64,000 nucleotides of DNA from NCBI RefSeq assembly GCF_030272615.1, contig NC_081406.1, positions 259,399,386 to 259,463,385 on the forward strand. Direction: 5' to 3'. Origin of the DNA: Cryptomeria japonica. Taxonomy: Eukaryota > Streptophyta > Pinopsida > Cupressales > Cupressaceae. This document shows positions 22,478-36,079 of this stretch, in pieces (the first letter of the stretch is position 1; each line of letters opens with the position of its first letter). Position numbers and translations under genes: made by a program. Under the pieces are notes generated by a model. That model ran no database searches, was not told where the DNA came from, and saw only the letters and a list, made by a program, of their open reading frames with translations.

Positions 22478-22957
22478 AAATAATTAATCTTTTTATCCTT
22501 AGGAATTAAAAAAATGGCTCTGCAAAATATCGCTGAAAGGAGCAGGTGAAATATTTTTTTGGAAAAACGCGACAATGAGGTTCCTTCGACATCTGGAAGG
22601 GCTCCCCCTCTGCTGGACAGCGCATGGCAAGTTGTGAAAAATAGAAAAACCATTAACGTGGAAAGGAGGATGGAAAGAATGTTGAACTAGGTCTGGGCAG
22701 TTCCTATCACTACACGAATTCCACCCTTTGCCACTAATGCGAACAGGGTGTCATTAGGGTTTAAGGCGAACAATGACTGGCCTCAACACGGCCTGCAAAG
22801 AAGCTAGGCAGAGGGTTATCTAAAACCGACCAGAATTGGGGAACCCACATTGCAGAAATTTTCCAAATCTGAAAACAATTATGCAGTACAGAAAATATGG
22901 AAAGAACCGAAAACGCAGGGTAATAAATAGGTCGAGATAAATTCAAAACACCCTAGG
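22478..22957 (+). promoter_or_regulatory. LINE 5' untranslated region
   Basis: 480 bp between the left target duplication and the ORF1 start. L1-type LINEs carry an internal promoter in this position, but no defined motif is visible here. The part from about 22500 has a more balanced composition than the flanking AT-rich DNA, marking the element. Confidence 0.55.
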
Positions 22958-24136
22958 ATGGAGCCCATCAAAATCCTAACTCCGGATACCACTACGGAGC
23001 TAAGGAGTTACTGTGCTAAGCACGGATTATTTGCCAAATGGGAAGGCAGTGGGCAATCTTCCTCAGAAATAGCTGACTGGTGGAGAAAAAAAATTTGCGG
23101 CCAAGTAAGTATAACAGCCCTAACTAATAAATACATCTTTATTGAATGCTATGAAGAATCATTGAAAATTAGAATGCTCGAAGGAGAACAAGTGTTTTAT
23201 ATGGGAATGAATTTTAAATTTTTAGATTGGAAACCTAAATTTGATTCGGATAGACACGAATTCGGCACAGAATCTAGATGGATAATCATACAAAACATTC
23301 CGGTAGAGCTAATGCATGTTAAGATTTTGATGGAAATAGGCAATAGCTTAGGCAGTTTTGTAGCCCTAGAAAAAAATTGGATAGACAACTCTGACATTAA
23401 AATTCTAATAGATATGGAAAGAAACAATAAGGATTTAAGAAGCATATACATTAATACGATGAATGGGAACTATAATTTAAATCCAAAATGGTTTAATGGC
23501 AAGATATCGGAAGAAATATGGGCCATAAACACTAATGTCAGAAAAACTCAGGTCAAGAAAACAAAAAAGGCTAAAAAACCAGATAACAAGGTCGACATTC
23601 AATTTAACGATGAAATAGGTGGATTCATCGTCACAAATACACAATGTGGTGAAAAACCGGGGCTGCAAGCTTGCTCCCAAAGCATCAAATCTGTCAATAA
23701 TAAGTAGATCCATGCATCGCCTAAAAAAGAAATCCAAAAGGAGCTGCATGAGGTCATTGATGGCCTGATGGAAAAATTTGCAGAAGAGATAGCAGATGAA
23801 ATGTTGAAGAAAGATAAGATAGCAGAAAACACATGCCATTCAAATGGACATATTCAAGCGGTAGAAAACCCTCAAGCAAAGGAAACTGAAAATAATAGTG
23901 TAGAAGGGGTTCCAGAGATACAAAACATGGAGGACCTATCCCCTATGGTAGAAGGAATGAACAAAGAGGAAGAAAGAAACTTTATAATCAAGGAATTAAT
24001 GAATATACAGGAGGAGGAAAGATCGGGGGATGCAAACAAAAACTTGGGAGAGCTACCCAATAAAGGTATTATGATGGTAGATGGAGATAAAGAGAACCCA
24101 GACTGTGGTAAACTCGGCAGCAATAAAAGGGAGTGA
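22958..24136 (+). pseudogene. LINE ORF1 (Gag-like RNA-binding protein), one internal stop
   Basis: ATG at 22958 starts a frame of 393 codons that is open to TGA at 24134 except for a TAG at 23705. Residues about 65-190 have the look of the DUF4283-type N-terminal domain found in plant LINE ORF1 proteins and related zinc-knuckle proteins (KFLDWKPKFD, WIIIQNIPVEL, then EIWAINT). A Lys-rich segment (VKKTKKAKKPDNK) follows near residue 200. The last third is acidic and Glu-rich. No CCHC knuckle is visible. Such proteins bind element RNA and chaperone target priming. A 249-residue product would still form before the stop. Confidence 0.7.
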
Positions 24137-27100
24137 AAATCTTTTTTAGACAAAATGAGAATGGATGGGGAAGTGGAGGGGCAAACCAAAATAACAAACC
24201 TATTTGGCCCAATAAAGAACCCGACATCCCCCAGCCTGAACTAAAAATACTAACATGGAATGTAAGGGGTCTGGGAGCCCCTAGTAAGCAATGCTTGATT
24301 AAGTGTAGCTTAAAAAGAATTGACATGGATATAATAATGATACAAGAAACAAAACTAAACAGAGCAGACATGGCACAATTTAGTAAAAATCTATATCAAT
24401 GGCAGATGGAGGCAACAGATTCCTTTGGGGCGTCGGGAGGATTAGCATTACTATGGAAGAAAAACACAATAACGTATACTGGTTATGTCAAAATGCAGCA
24501 TTGGATGGCAGGAAAAGTTAAAGCAATCAACAGAGATACAAAATTCATCATCATCAATGTTTATGGCCCAATAACCACAGAAAAAAAAAAAGCAGTTTGG
24601 TTAGAAATTAATCATTTTTTAACAAATCAAAAGGCTCCTCACTACATTATAGGGGGAGATTTCAACACTATTTTATATCAATCTGAGAAAAGTGGAGGTG
24701 CCAAGACAATTAGACAATCGCAAAAAGACTTCATGGAATGGGTAAATAATAATTACTTGCTAGAAATAAAAACTGATAAGAATGCACACACATGGAATAA
24801 TAAGAGGTCTGTCTTTTCTAATATATCACAACTACTGGATAGATTCTTCTTTAAAGGGGACCTAAGCTCCTTTCAAGTCGAGATGAAGGCCTCGGTTCTC
24901 CCATGGTCAGGATCAGATCATTTTCCAGTATTGCTGGAACTTATGGGGGAACTGAAAATCAGTAGGAGACCTTTTAAATTTGAAAATATGTGGCTCATGC
25001 ATGAAGATTTCCTACCAAATATACAAAAATGGTGGACAGAATGTAATATCCAAGGTTCTAAAATGTTCCAAATAACCTTGAAACTAAAAGAAATAAAACA
25101 TAAATTATTAGTCTGGAACAAGGAAAGATTCAAAAATATCTTCGAAGAAAAATTAAGAATTGAAAAAGAAATGGATGAAGTAAATATAGAAGTCATTATG
25201 CATGGAATGGATCAACTTTTCTATAATACAGAGAAAAGGCTTCTAAAGGAATATGAAGATATCTTAACCAAGGAAGAAATCTTTTGGAAGCAAAAATCCA
25301 GACAAGTATGGCTAAGTGAAGGGGATAATAATACAAAAAAATTTCATAATAGCGTTAAAGTGAGGAGAGCTAAAAATAGAATCACACAAATTGCTAATGA
25401 AGAAAACCAAATTATCACAGATCTAAAGATGATTGCGGAAGACGCTACCCAATACTTTAGAAACATACTGAATAACTGGGAACATTCAGACCTGACGCAC
25501 AGTCAGGACTTGGTTAAAAACATACCGAATTTATTATCAAAGGAGGATAATCAAATGTTAAATGCCAAAATCACTAAGGAAGAGGTAAAGTATGCTCTAT
25601 CCCAATTTTCAGGGGATAAGGCTCCTGGACCTGATGGTTTCCCGGCTAACTTTTATCAGAAATGCTGGCATATCATAGGTGATGAGGTATCAGAGGCATT
25701 AGAAGCTGCTAGAAATGCTTGCAACTTTCCGAAAGAAATAAATAGTACATTTTTATCTCTTTTACCCAAGAAAGAAAATCCATCCAGATGGGAGGAATTC
25801 AGACCCATATCCTTATGCAACATGACATATAAAATGTTAACAAAAATCATGGCCAATAGATTGAAAAAATTATTACCAGTTATCATCTCAGATGAACAAA
25901 TAGGCTTTGTTCCAAATAGGTCAATTTTAGATGGGATAATCATTGTTCAAGAGGTGATTCATTCCATACAAAACCAAAAACAACCTAATATGTTAATTAA
26001 ACTTGATATCAAAAAAGCCTATGATAAAGTGGACTGGTACTTCCTCTGTAGCTGCATGAAAGCCTTCGGCTTCAACAAGCAATGGATCAATTGGGTGTAT
26101 AGATGCATTTCAAGCCCTTGATACTCAGTCTTGATAAATGGAAAACTGGAGGGGTATTTTGGAGCAACAAGGAGCCTGAGACAAGGGGATCCGATTTCCC
26201 CTTTTCTATTCATCATAATGCCTGAAGCTTTAGGAAGGGCCCTTAATGCTTCTAGAATTCAAGGTAGGCTGCAAGGTATTCAGATAACGACAGGGGTAGA
26301 ACCTTGCACACATCAACAATTTGCAGATGATACAATGATTCTAGGAAGAAGCAATCTCAAAGAAGCTAAGGAAATTAAGAGAATTCTATTGTCATACGGG
26401 AAAGCTTCTGGAGAATTAGTAAATAACCAAAAATCTGAAATCTTCTACTTTAATACACCTATACATGAACAGAACAGCATAACAAACTGGTTGGGATATA
26501 AGATTGGACAATTACCATGCTCATATTTAGGAATACCAATTGACAAAGGAATAAGATCAACCAAGCTATGGGATCAACTCATTGATCGCATCAAAAAAAG
26601 ATTGTCATCATGGCGGGGCCTATGGTTGACAAGGGCAGGAAGATTGACATTGATCAAATCAGTCTTATCGGTAGTACCAATCTACATGCTTTCGTGCATT
26701 CCCTTATCAAAAGAGGTATATAAAAACATATCCCAATTCATCAAGAATTTCTATTGGCAGGGCACGGAGGATAAAAACAAAATAAAACTAATTGCTTGGG
26801 ATAAAATTTGTAGGGAAAAGTGTGATGGGGGTACAGGTATAAGGAACTTGAAATGGCAGAACAAGGCCTTAGGGGCAAAATTGATCTGGAAAATATACGG
26901 TTCATCCAAAGCCAAATGGGCAAAAATTTTGAGAAATAAATACCTAACAACTAATCAAAAAGAAGCAATATTTAGGGAAAAACATCTGCCAAAAGGCTCA
27001 AGAATATGGAACTTCATCAAAGAATGTAGACCCGTTATAACAAAACATCTGACTTGGGATATCCACAATGGCAAATTGGCCTTGTTTTGGGAAGACTCAT

Positions 27101-28461
27101 GGGGGGACCAACCTCCAATAGATGTATTGTTGGATACGTCTAAAATCAAACAACAGATGAAGAATCTCTAGGGAAATTATGTTAAAGACTATATAACCCT
27201 TGAACCAAATTTGGCATTAGGATGGAAATGGAAAAACATGAGTACATTTATGCCTGAAAACAAATCCCAGGAACTTCAAAGGATTCTGGCTCTTAGAATG
27301 ATCTCCATCAGAGAAGGGGAAGATAAATTAATATGGTCAGGCTCTAAGGATGGACAATATAATTGTAGGGATGGCTTTAAAAGAATATATAAAGAGGTAA
27401 AAGTAAGCAAAGACCATATCCCAACTATTCTATGCTGGAACAAATTTTGCCTTCCCAAAGTAGGCTTCTTTACTTGGGCTGCAATTCAAAAGAAAGTACT
27501 TACTGTTGAACAATTCAAGAGCAGGGGATATGAAGGACCATCGATCTGTATATTATGTAGAGAAGATGAGGAAAAAAGTGACCATATTTTCATGACATGC
27601 AAGTTTACTCAAAACTGCTGGTACTGGTTAATGGCACAGTTAGGATGGTCGGGAGCTATTAGCTCTTCCTTGATTGAATGGTGCTCATATTGGCCAATTA
27701 TCATGAGAAACAGTCTCTTTCATAATCTATGGATCTGTAGTCCATCCATTCTAGTCTGGGAAGTCTGGAAAGAAAGAAATAGAAGAATATTTCAAGAAAA
27801 GGAAATGCAGGTAGAAAAACTAATAATAAGGATAGAAGCTGCAATTATTGAAACAGTTAATAGTAAGAACATATGTTTTCCATCATATGGGAAATCATTC
27901 ACTGAATGGGATAATTTCATTAGAAAATAGTGGAATGGAATAAAAATACCCCCCTTTAATGGTAAAAAAGGAATTGATAAGGAAAAGATTAGGAAAGCTT
28001 GTAAATGGCAACCACCGAAGTCGGGTTGGTTCAAATTAAATTTCGATGGTGCATCCAGAGGTAACCCTGGAATAGCAGGGGTAGGATGTATAATTCACTT
28101 AGATAAAGGAAAATGCATGGGATCTAAGGCCATGCACTTAGGAAATGTCACCAACAACACTGTTGAACTCCTAAGTCTAATAGAAGGATTGATTATGTGT
28201 AAAGAATTAGGAATATCCAAGTTGGAAATTGAAGGCGACTCAGCAATAATTATCAATGCAATTAGGAATAAAGGAATGCCTAATTGGAAGCTCAAGGGCA
28301 TACTTGACAGAGCATTAGAGTTGCTTAACAATTTCAAAGATTACACTATTAATCATATTTATAAAGAGGCAAACTCGGCAGCTGATGAGTTAGCTAATTT
28401 AGGGGCAGATGGAACAAACAAGAAAACTATAAATAATTCAGAATCCATTCATAAATTATAA
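24133..28461 (+). pseudogene. LINE ORF2: endonuclease, reverse transcriptase, RNase H; three internal stops
   Basis: One frame runs for 1443 codons. Residues ~38-265 form the apurinic-type endonuclease (LTWNVRG, QETK, GGDFN, SDHFP). The reverse transcriptase covers ~495-870, with APGPDGF near 497, LDIKKAYDKVDW near 624, LRQGDPISPFLF near 680 and the catalytic FADD near 730. A Cys/His finger (CILCREDEEKSDHIFMTC) lies near 1139. RNase H begins at ~1303 (NFDGASRGNPG, EGDSAI, EANSAADELANLG). Internal stops are TGA 26119, TAG 27169 and TAG 27928; the first falls in the reverse transcriptase before the catalytic FADD. No frameshift is seen. The frame opens at 24127 and overlaps the ORF1 stop as GTGA, with no ATG before the endonuclease motif. 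Confidence 0.92.
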
Positions 28462-28548
28462 TATGGACACACATATATTTGAAAATCACATATACACCTT
28501 TTAAAATGTGGAGTATGGTCTAGATACTTCTATATATATATATGCAAG

Positions 28549-28592
<44 letters not shown>

Positions 28593-30712
28593 ATATATAT
28601 ACTACTAGAGATGTCTATACATGAGCACATATATACAGAAATCATGATAGATATGTATATATACATATATAAATATTTATAACATATATATGTTTACATA
28701 TATATCTATGTATGGGAGCACATGTATAAATACCCTGATAGATATGTATATATATATATATATGCTTATATATGTATTAAATATACATATATAGATATAG
28801 ATAAGTATATGGAAACATACTGGGGGAAGACTTAGAATCAACATCTAATTGTTTATTTTGTAATGGGCACCTCTATCTGTAGAATTTTGTCCTGACTAGT
28901 AGATATATTTAGGGTTTTTTGGTATTGTCATAAATTGACGGACATATATAGCAACTGAAGAATGGGGTTTACATATTATGGAATATATTTTGTTTTTTAA
29001 AAAAATGAGCAGGGACATTCTAATGAAATTACATGAAGTGCTCTTTTTGAAGCAGAGTTTAATATTAAGCTCTCACAGCTGTGAGGATCCTGGAAATGGG
29101 CAGTAACAGGGGGGAGGCGGGTTTGCAAATTTACAGCACTCACAGCAGCCCTGGCTTTGACAAAACAGGTAAAATAAAAGATGAAATATGAGCTAACAGA
29201 ATAAAGTTAGAATGAAATTCTCCTTAATACAGTTTGTCTGTTTAATTTTAGTCTGAAAAAGGAGCTTCAGAATGGATGGAAAGATGGTATTAATATACAT
29301 TTGCATTTATATATATATACATAAGATTATATATATATGAGTGCAAATGTATGACCTCTGGATGACCTAGGGGTAATTAACAATATCAACTAAGGATAGG
29401 CTTGATGAAGATATAGATTGTGATAACGAAATTTTAAATAGCTGACAATTTTGGGCCCTAGAATCTTTGTTTTATGTTTCTATTTTTTATATAGTACTGT
29501 GTGGCCTCAAAATGGAAAAGAAACGATAAACAGGGAAGAGGAACACTCCTTATTCAGCAGTAAACAATATTATTCCTAGGAAGTAGGAGATGATAATGTG
29601 ACAGTTCAGAAAGGCTACAATATAGGATTAAGGAGAACTCAGGTAATATCTGTGAAAGAATGATTATGCTATCATGGTCTGGCATATGCTTCTCAGGTCT
29701 CTTAAATTTTGGCTCGGGACTTCCGAGGCTGTGATGGTCCTTGGAAACTAAAGTTTAACACAAAAGATCAGACTTAAGGTCAAAATTGAAAACAAATTGG
29801 GGAAAGATTAAATAATAGATAAAATTGTATAGTGACTTTCACTCTTTGACATATAGTTAAATTATATTCATGGTTAGGTTGTCGGTAGTTTTATTTCAGA
29901 TTATCTGATAGTAAATTTGGGCTAATACGGGCCTAAAACTCAGAAAATTATATGGTTAAAAGATGGAATTCCGTTTTCTATTTTCGGCAATCATATATAT
30001 ATATATATAGCATTTCAGATCTATCTCTGTGGCACTAATCAATCTGGTTTCCATCTGGCCAATTCGAAATCAAACCATTAAATCTGCAATTTTCCTACAG
30101 AATCTCAATGATTTATGTATTAAGTATATTTGGCAGACAAGCTATGGCATCTATCCACATTATAAATTATTGTAGCTTGGCTAATCTCTTAAATTGATGC
30201 TAAAATGGCAAAGGTAGTTTCAAAATAAGAGATTACCAAGCTACAGTAATATTATTGAGGGTAGATGAAGGCAAGTATTGAATGGATGCTTTTGTCATTT
30301 GTCATTTATCTATATAACAATGCTACTAACAAAATGGTAGGAAGGTGTGTGAAAATGTCTTTTGCAGATTCGGGATAGAGATCAGATAGCAAAGATGTAA
30401 ATGCAGCAGGAAAGTCTATATGAACAAGGAATTCATAGCAGGGACAATGGCAACAAGAAATTTCATGTGTAACTTAACTCAAAGAAATGAATATGGCTTT
30501 GCCAAGAATGTATTCTCATTGTATATTCCTGAAAAAGGAATTATAAACTGAAATGTATACTGTATTTCTGATCCAATTAGGGATCTAGGCTAGACTGGAG
30601 GTTTTCTTTCCTCCATTCTTTCCTATCGGTGCCCACACTAAATGGAGGTGTATCTTTTATTAAGATAATATATAAAAATTTTGGCTTCAGCCTTTGACCA
30701 AAAAACAAATAT
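28462..30712 (+). other. LINE 3' region with TA microsatellites and A-rich tail
   Basis: About 2.25 kb of non-coding sequence between the RNase H stop and the target duplication. It contains (TA)n runs at about 28530-28590 and 28747-28765, and ends with GGCTTCAGCCTTTGACCAAA and an A-rich tail. It is long for a LINE 3' untranslated region. An older insertion inside it is possible, but I see no boundaries. Confidence 0.6.
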
Positions 30713-30733
30713 ATATTGAAATAATAAATAATT
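30713..30733 (+). repeat. LINE target-site duplication, right copy (21 bp)
   Basis: Identical to 22457-22477. The sequence following it (TTACAAAGAAAAATATTAGG across the boundary) continues the left palindrome arm. Confidence 0.9.
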
Positions 30734-30799
30734 TACAAAGAAAAATATTAGGATCAATTTTTTTTATCATTTCCACAATTACCTAATTTCTTTAAGAGA

Positions 30800-31017
30800 A
30801 GAGCCAAACAATTATATAGTCATTTATTTAGAATTTCTCTATCATCTATCAAATTAGTCATTTATTTAGTCATTTTTATTTGTGTGATCTCACCTGATGA
30901 CCAAATTAGTCATTTATTTAGTCATTCATAACTTTTTTATAAAAAAATACTAAAATTTGGTCTCGTGACTAAAATTTTTGGTCACGTAGTCATTTATTGG
31001 CCATATTTCTACTAGTG
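30800..31017 (-). repeat. Inner left palindrome arm ending CTACTAGTG (CACTA-like terminus)
   Basis: Read on the minus strand from 31017 it starts CACTAGTAGAAATATGGCC and then carries repeated TGACTAAATAAATGAC words. CACTA (En/Spm) transposons have CACTA termini and sub-terminal repeats, so this may be one end of such an element. No transposase is present. Confidence 0.5.
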
Positions 31018-31144
31018 TTGATACTTTTTGGAGGAAAATACTAAAGATTAAAAGTAGTTGTTCATGTTTTTTGATTCATTATGAAGATCTAAAACAAAAT
31101 TTGAAGTGAAAGAAGCTAGGGTAACAAATTAAAACCCTAGATTA

Positions 31145-31440
31145 CGCTAGTAGAAATATGGCCAATAAATGACCCAGTGACCAAAAATTTTAGTCACGGT
31201 AAATAAAAATGACCAAATTTTAGTCATTTTTTGCAACACAACTATAAATGACTAAATAAATGACCAATTTGGTCATCGGGTAAGAAAACACAACTATAAA
31301 TGATTAAATAATGACTAATTTGGTCATTCGGTAAAAGAACACAACTATAAATGACTAAATAAATGAGTAATTTGGTCATTAGGTAAGAAACACAACTAAA
31401 TGATTAGTCACATAAATAAAAATGACTAAATAAATGACTA
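31145..31440 (+). repeat. Inner right palindrome arm with four 51-52-bp repeats
   Basis: It starts CGCTAGTAGAAATATGGCC, one base different from the left arm terminus, and continues with the same sub-terminal words. A 51-52-bp unit beginning CACAACTATAAATGA starts at 31237, 31289 and 31340, with a partial fourth at 31391. The two CACTA-like ends face each other across 127 bp, which is the opposite of a normal transposon's layout. Confidence 0.6.
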
Positions 31441-31880
31441 CTACTCCTCTCTACTATTAGTCATGAGGTATCCCTTGTTTGATAACATGTTATACACAAG
31501 TTGAACGTGCTCAACTACTAGGTACTTTATATTCTATGTGCATTTATACATAAATTTTGATTTATAATAGATTTTTTTTTTTAAATGACCAACTGTAATA
31601 TTTTTGTATGTAAATTATTAATTATTTTAAATATTAATTTTATTTATAAATAATAAATAATTATATTAGCATATGTATTATATTTTATTTTATTTTTATT
31701 TCCATTAAAAATATAATAAGAATAAAAGTAATAACATTTCACCACTACTACACAAAAAAGAGGTTTAAAAAAAATTAAAAAACAAAATAATTATTTTCTT
31801 AAACATTCAAATTATTATTTAAATTATCTTAAATTAAAATTAAAAGTATTTTGATTGCCTTAAAAAATAAAGATAGAAAA

Positions 31881-33132
31881 ACTTGCATTTTAGCATATTG
31901 ACCTGTTAATTAAGGACAAATGAATGGCGCGAAGTGGATTTTTGTTAGTTTTTAATTTATCAAATGTTAGTTTTTAAAATTTATTAAAAAATGAAACTAT
32001 ATAATAAATTATCGTAAATTAAAAATTAAAACTATTTTAATTATTATTACGCCGAAGGCGTCTCCTACTATGAAATGGATGGGCTAACTTTTCAAATCAA
32101 TGGTCCATATTTTCTGAGGGACGTGCAAGGCGATTGCAACATCCAACACCATTGATCATTTTACTACGATTTTTTATGTGCTTGCGTTTATGCCTTGCAC
32201 TTCCTGTTTTGATGAAACCAGATCAGGGTCATCCGTGCTTGCCTCTACATGCTCCTCTGATGGCGGTGGACCAATAACGGGAACTCAAACTGCTATAGGT
32301 GGCACGTATATATGCATGTCAGAGAAACGAATTTGAGTCCAATTGGTTGGCTCCCGAACTGGTATTTTGTAGCAGAGTATTTAAATCATTTTTTTGGCCG
32401 CCCGAGGAGATTTACATCATTGTTTAGTGAGACTCTTTGAATTTCACAATTTATGCTAATTTTGTAGTACTGTCATGTTGTCTTTTGTGAGAAGTTGAAG
32501 CACCGTTTAATGTAAAATATATTTTTATTTATTACCACTTGCATGTGGTACGTCAACACTGTCGATGTCTATTCACCACTATTCATTTAATCTAACATTG
32601 GGAAGCAAAAAAAACACAAACAAATACATTTGTCCTTTGACTAATTCACACGACACAAAAGTTAACAACAGAAAAATCTGGATGTGCTAAAAAGGAATAG
32701 CATAAAAATGAAGGATATATATTATTTCTTTTTAAAGTTTAGTTTTATGTTTAAAATCAATGCTTTGGTTTTCTTTAATTTAAAAAATAAAATTTATTTA
32801 AAATCAAAATTAGTTATGAGTAATAAATTAGGATTAAGATAAAGATTAAAGGTGAAAATAATTAAAACTTATTTATAATTATAATTAATTATAACTAAGA
32901 AATAGTCATAAGATTAAGTTATTATAATTATGAATATTAAATTATAAATATAATTATATATTATTAATTAAATTATGATTTAAATTATAATTAATTTGAG
33001 TATATTTAATTAATTTAAGTAAAATTTAATTTTCTATTGCCATTAGTTGAAGTTTCATTTAACAATTCAATGTTCTCATTATGATGTATTATAAATTCAA
33101 TTTAGAATTTTACGTTTACATTACATAATTAT
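31881..33132. other. Unassigned AT-rich sequence
   Basis: AT-rich, with a partial direct repeat of the palindrome arm at about 32010-32045 (TAAATTAAAAATTAAAACTA) and a patch of mixed composition at 32045-32400. No gene is recognised. Confidence 0.45.
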
Positions 33133-33460
33133 GCCAAGAGGCATCTACAATGACATCAAAATGTTTGTAAACAAAAATGCATTTTTGAAACAATTTGACA
33201 TGCAAATGACGGGTAAATGCATGAAATATGCCATGTTTCAGCTTTTGTGGACGTGTTATTTTATTACTCCAAATAAAATAGAATCCTTGCCACTTGTCTC
33301 CAGCTAGATTCACAACGTTTTGCATGCAGGACTTTAATGGATTTGTATTCTTGATGTTTAGTATTTTAGAAGAACATTTATTTTACAAATAATTCTCTTC
33401 TATTATAAGATATCTCTCAGCATATTTTACATATATATTTTAAATATAAGTATACTAGTT
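33133..33460 (+). repeat. Third copy of the 331-bp repeat
   Basis: Aligns along its full length with 20354-20684 and 20685-21010, in the same orientation. It begins AGAGGCATCTACAATGACAT and ends AAGTATACTAGTT. It lies 12.1 kb after the tandem pair, on the far side of the palindrome and LINE. Confidence 0.9.
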
Positions 33461-33615
33461 ACATATGTAATATGTAATTTAATAAATACAATTATAATAT
33501 AAATTTAATGTTGACTAAAAATATAATTTTAGTTGATTTAAAATTATATTTAATAATTTATAATACAAAAATCATATAATAAATGTCAGTATAATGTATA
33601 ATATTATATAAAAAC

Positions 33616-35294
<1,679 letters not shown>

Positions 35295-36068
35295 AGGACC
35301 CATTGATTGACCTCATGTACTACACATATATATGCAAAAAATAGACTAAATTTTTCCCTAATTAACCTTCCATATATCTATTTGAATAGATTACAGGCGG
35401 AAGAAGACTGGTTTCATCTCATTCAATATTAAATTAAAAATCACAGTGTTGTTCAAAAAAGAAATTCCCTCCACTTAAAAGGTATAAAATGATTTAGGTG
35501 AAAAAGTTAAAATTCACGTCATGATAGACCTATATGATAAAAAAAAATTAATTAATTTAGTTGCATTCTCTTGTCCACGTACTCCTTTACAAACATAATT
35601 ATATGTTATACTCAAGGCAATTTAAATTTACTTTTAAAATTTATAGTTATATTTTATATTACGTTATAAGAAATCTAATATATATTTAATGTATAATATA
35701 AATATTATATATTATAATAATTTAATAAATATAAATATAAAATTATATAATTGATAAATAATAGATTTTTATATAATACATATCAAATTAACATATAAAT
35801 CATTTCAATATAAATATTATATATAATATATCAATTGTAGAACAATATTAATATTTTATAATACAAATTATTAAATATAAATATTAAATTATTATAACTC
35901 ATTTTAATATAACCAAATTAAATTAACATATAAAGTATTTCAATATAAACATTATTAATATTTTATAATACAAATTATTAAATATAAATATAAAATTATT
36001 ATAATTGATTTTAATATAACCAATTATAATTAACATATAAATACAATATACATACAATTTAAATTAAT
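35295..36068. repeat. AT-rich spacer with ~105-bp tandem duplication
   Basis: More than 80% A+T. A block containing TTTATAATACAAATTATTAA occurs at about 35850 and again at about 35950, each followed by ATTTTAATATAACCAA. This is a two-copy imperfect tandem repeat. No gene is seen. Confidence 0.6.
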
Positions 36069-36079
36069 ATGCATAAATT

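Larger units (their letters stand above)
22478..30712 (+). mobile_element. LINE retrotransposon (plant L1 type), ~8.2 kb
   Basis: A non-LTR retrotransposon with a 5' untranslated region (22478-22957), ORF1, ORF2 (endonuclease, reverse transcriptase, Cys/His finger, RNase H), a long 3' region (28462-30712) and an A-rich end (GACCAAAAAACAAAT). It is flanked by a perfect 21-bp target duplication. Joining the outer flanks gives a sequence that aligns with the uninterrupted right arm of the palindrome, confirming the boundaries. It appears full length, with few disabling changes. Confidence 0.93.
22190..31880. repeat. Large imperfect palindrome, left arm split by a LINE
   Basis: Left arm: 22190-22477 plus 30734-31017. 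Right arm: 31145-31880, read on the opposite strand. Matching landmarks include TTATATTTTTAATAGAAATA at 22376 against its complement near 31700, and the blocks either side of the LINE against 31575-31660. The arms meet at a 127-bp centre (31018-31144). The right arm is longer because it holds extra 51-bp units. It resembles a foldback element or an inverted duplication of a DNA transposon end. Confidence 0.7.

Noticed and set aside
30800-31440. A complete CACTA transposon
   Set aside because: No transposase is present and the CACTA-like ends face inward to each other.
33116-33325. Minus-strand 69-codon ORF in the third 331-bp repeat copy
   Set aside because: The equivalent frame is not kept open in the other two copies, so selection on a protein is not supported.
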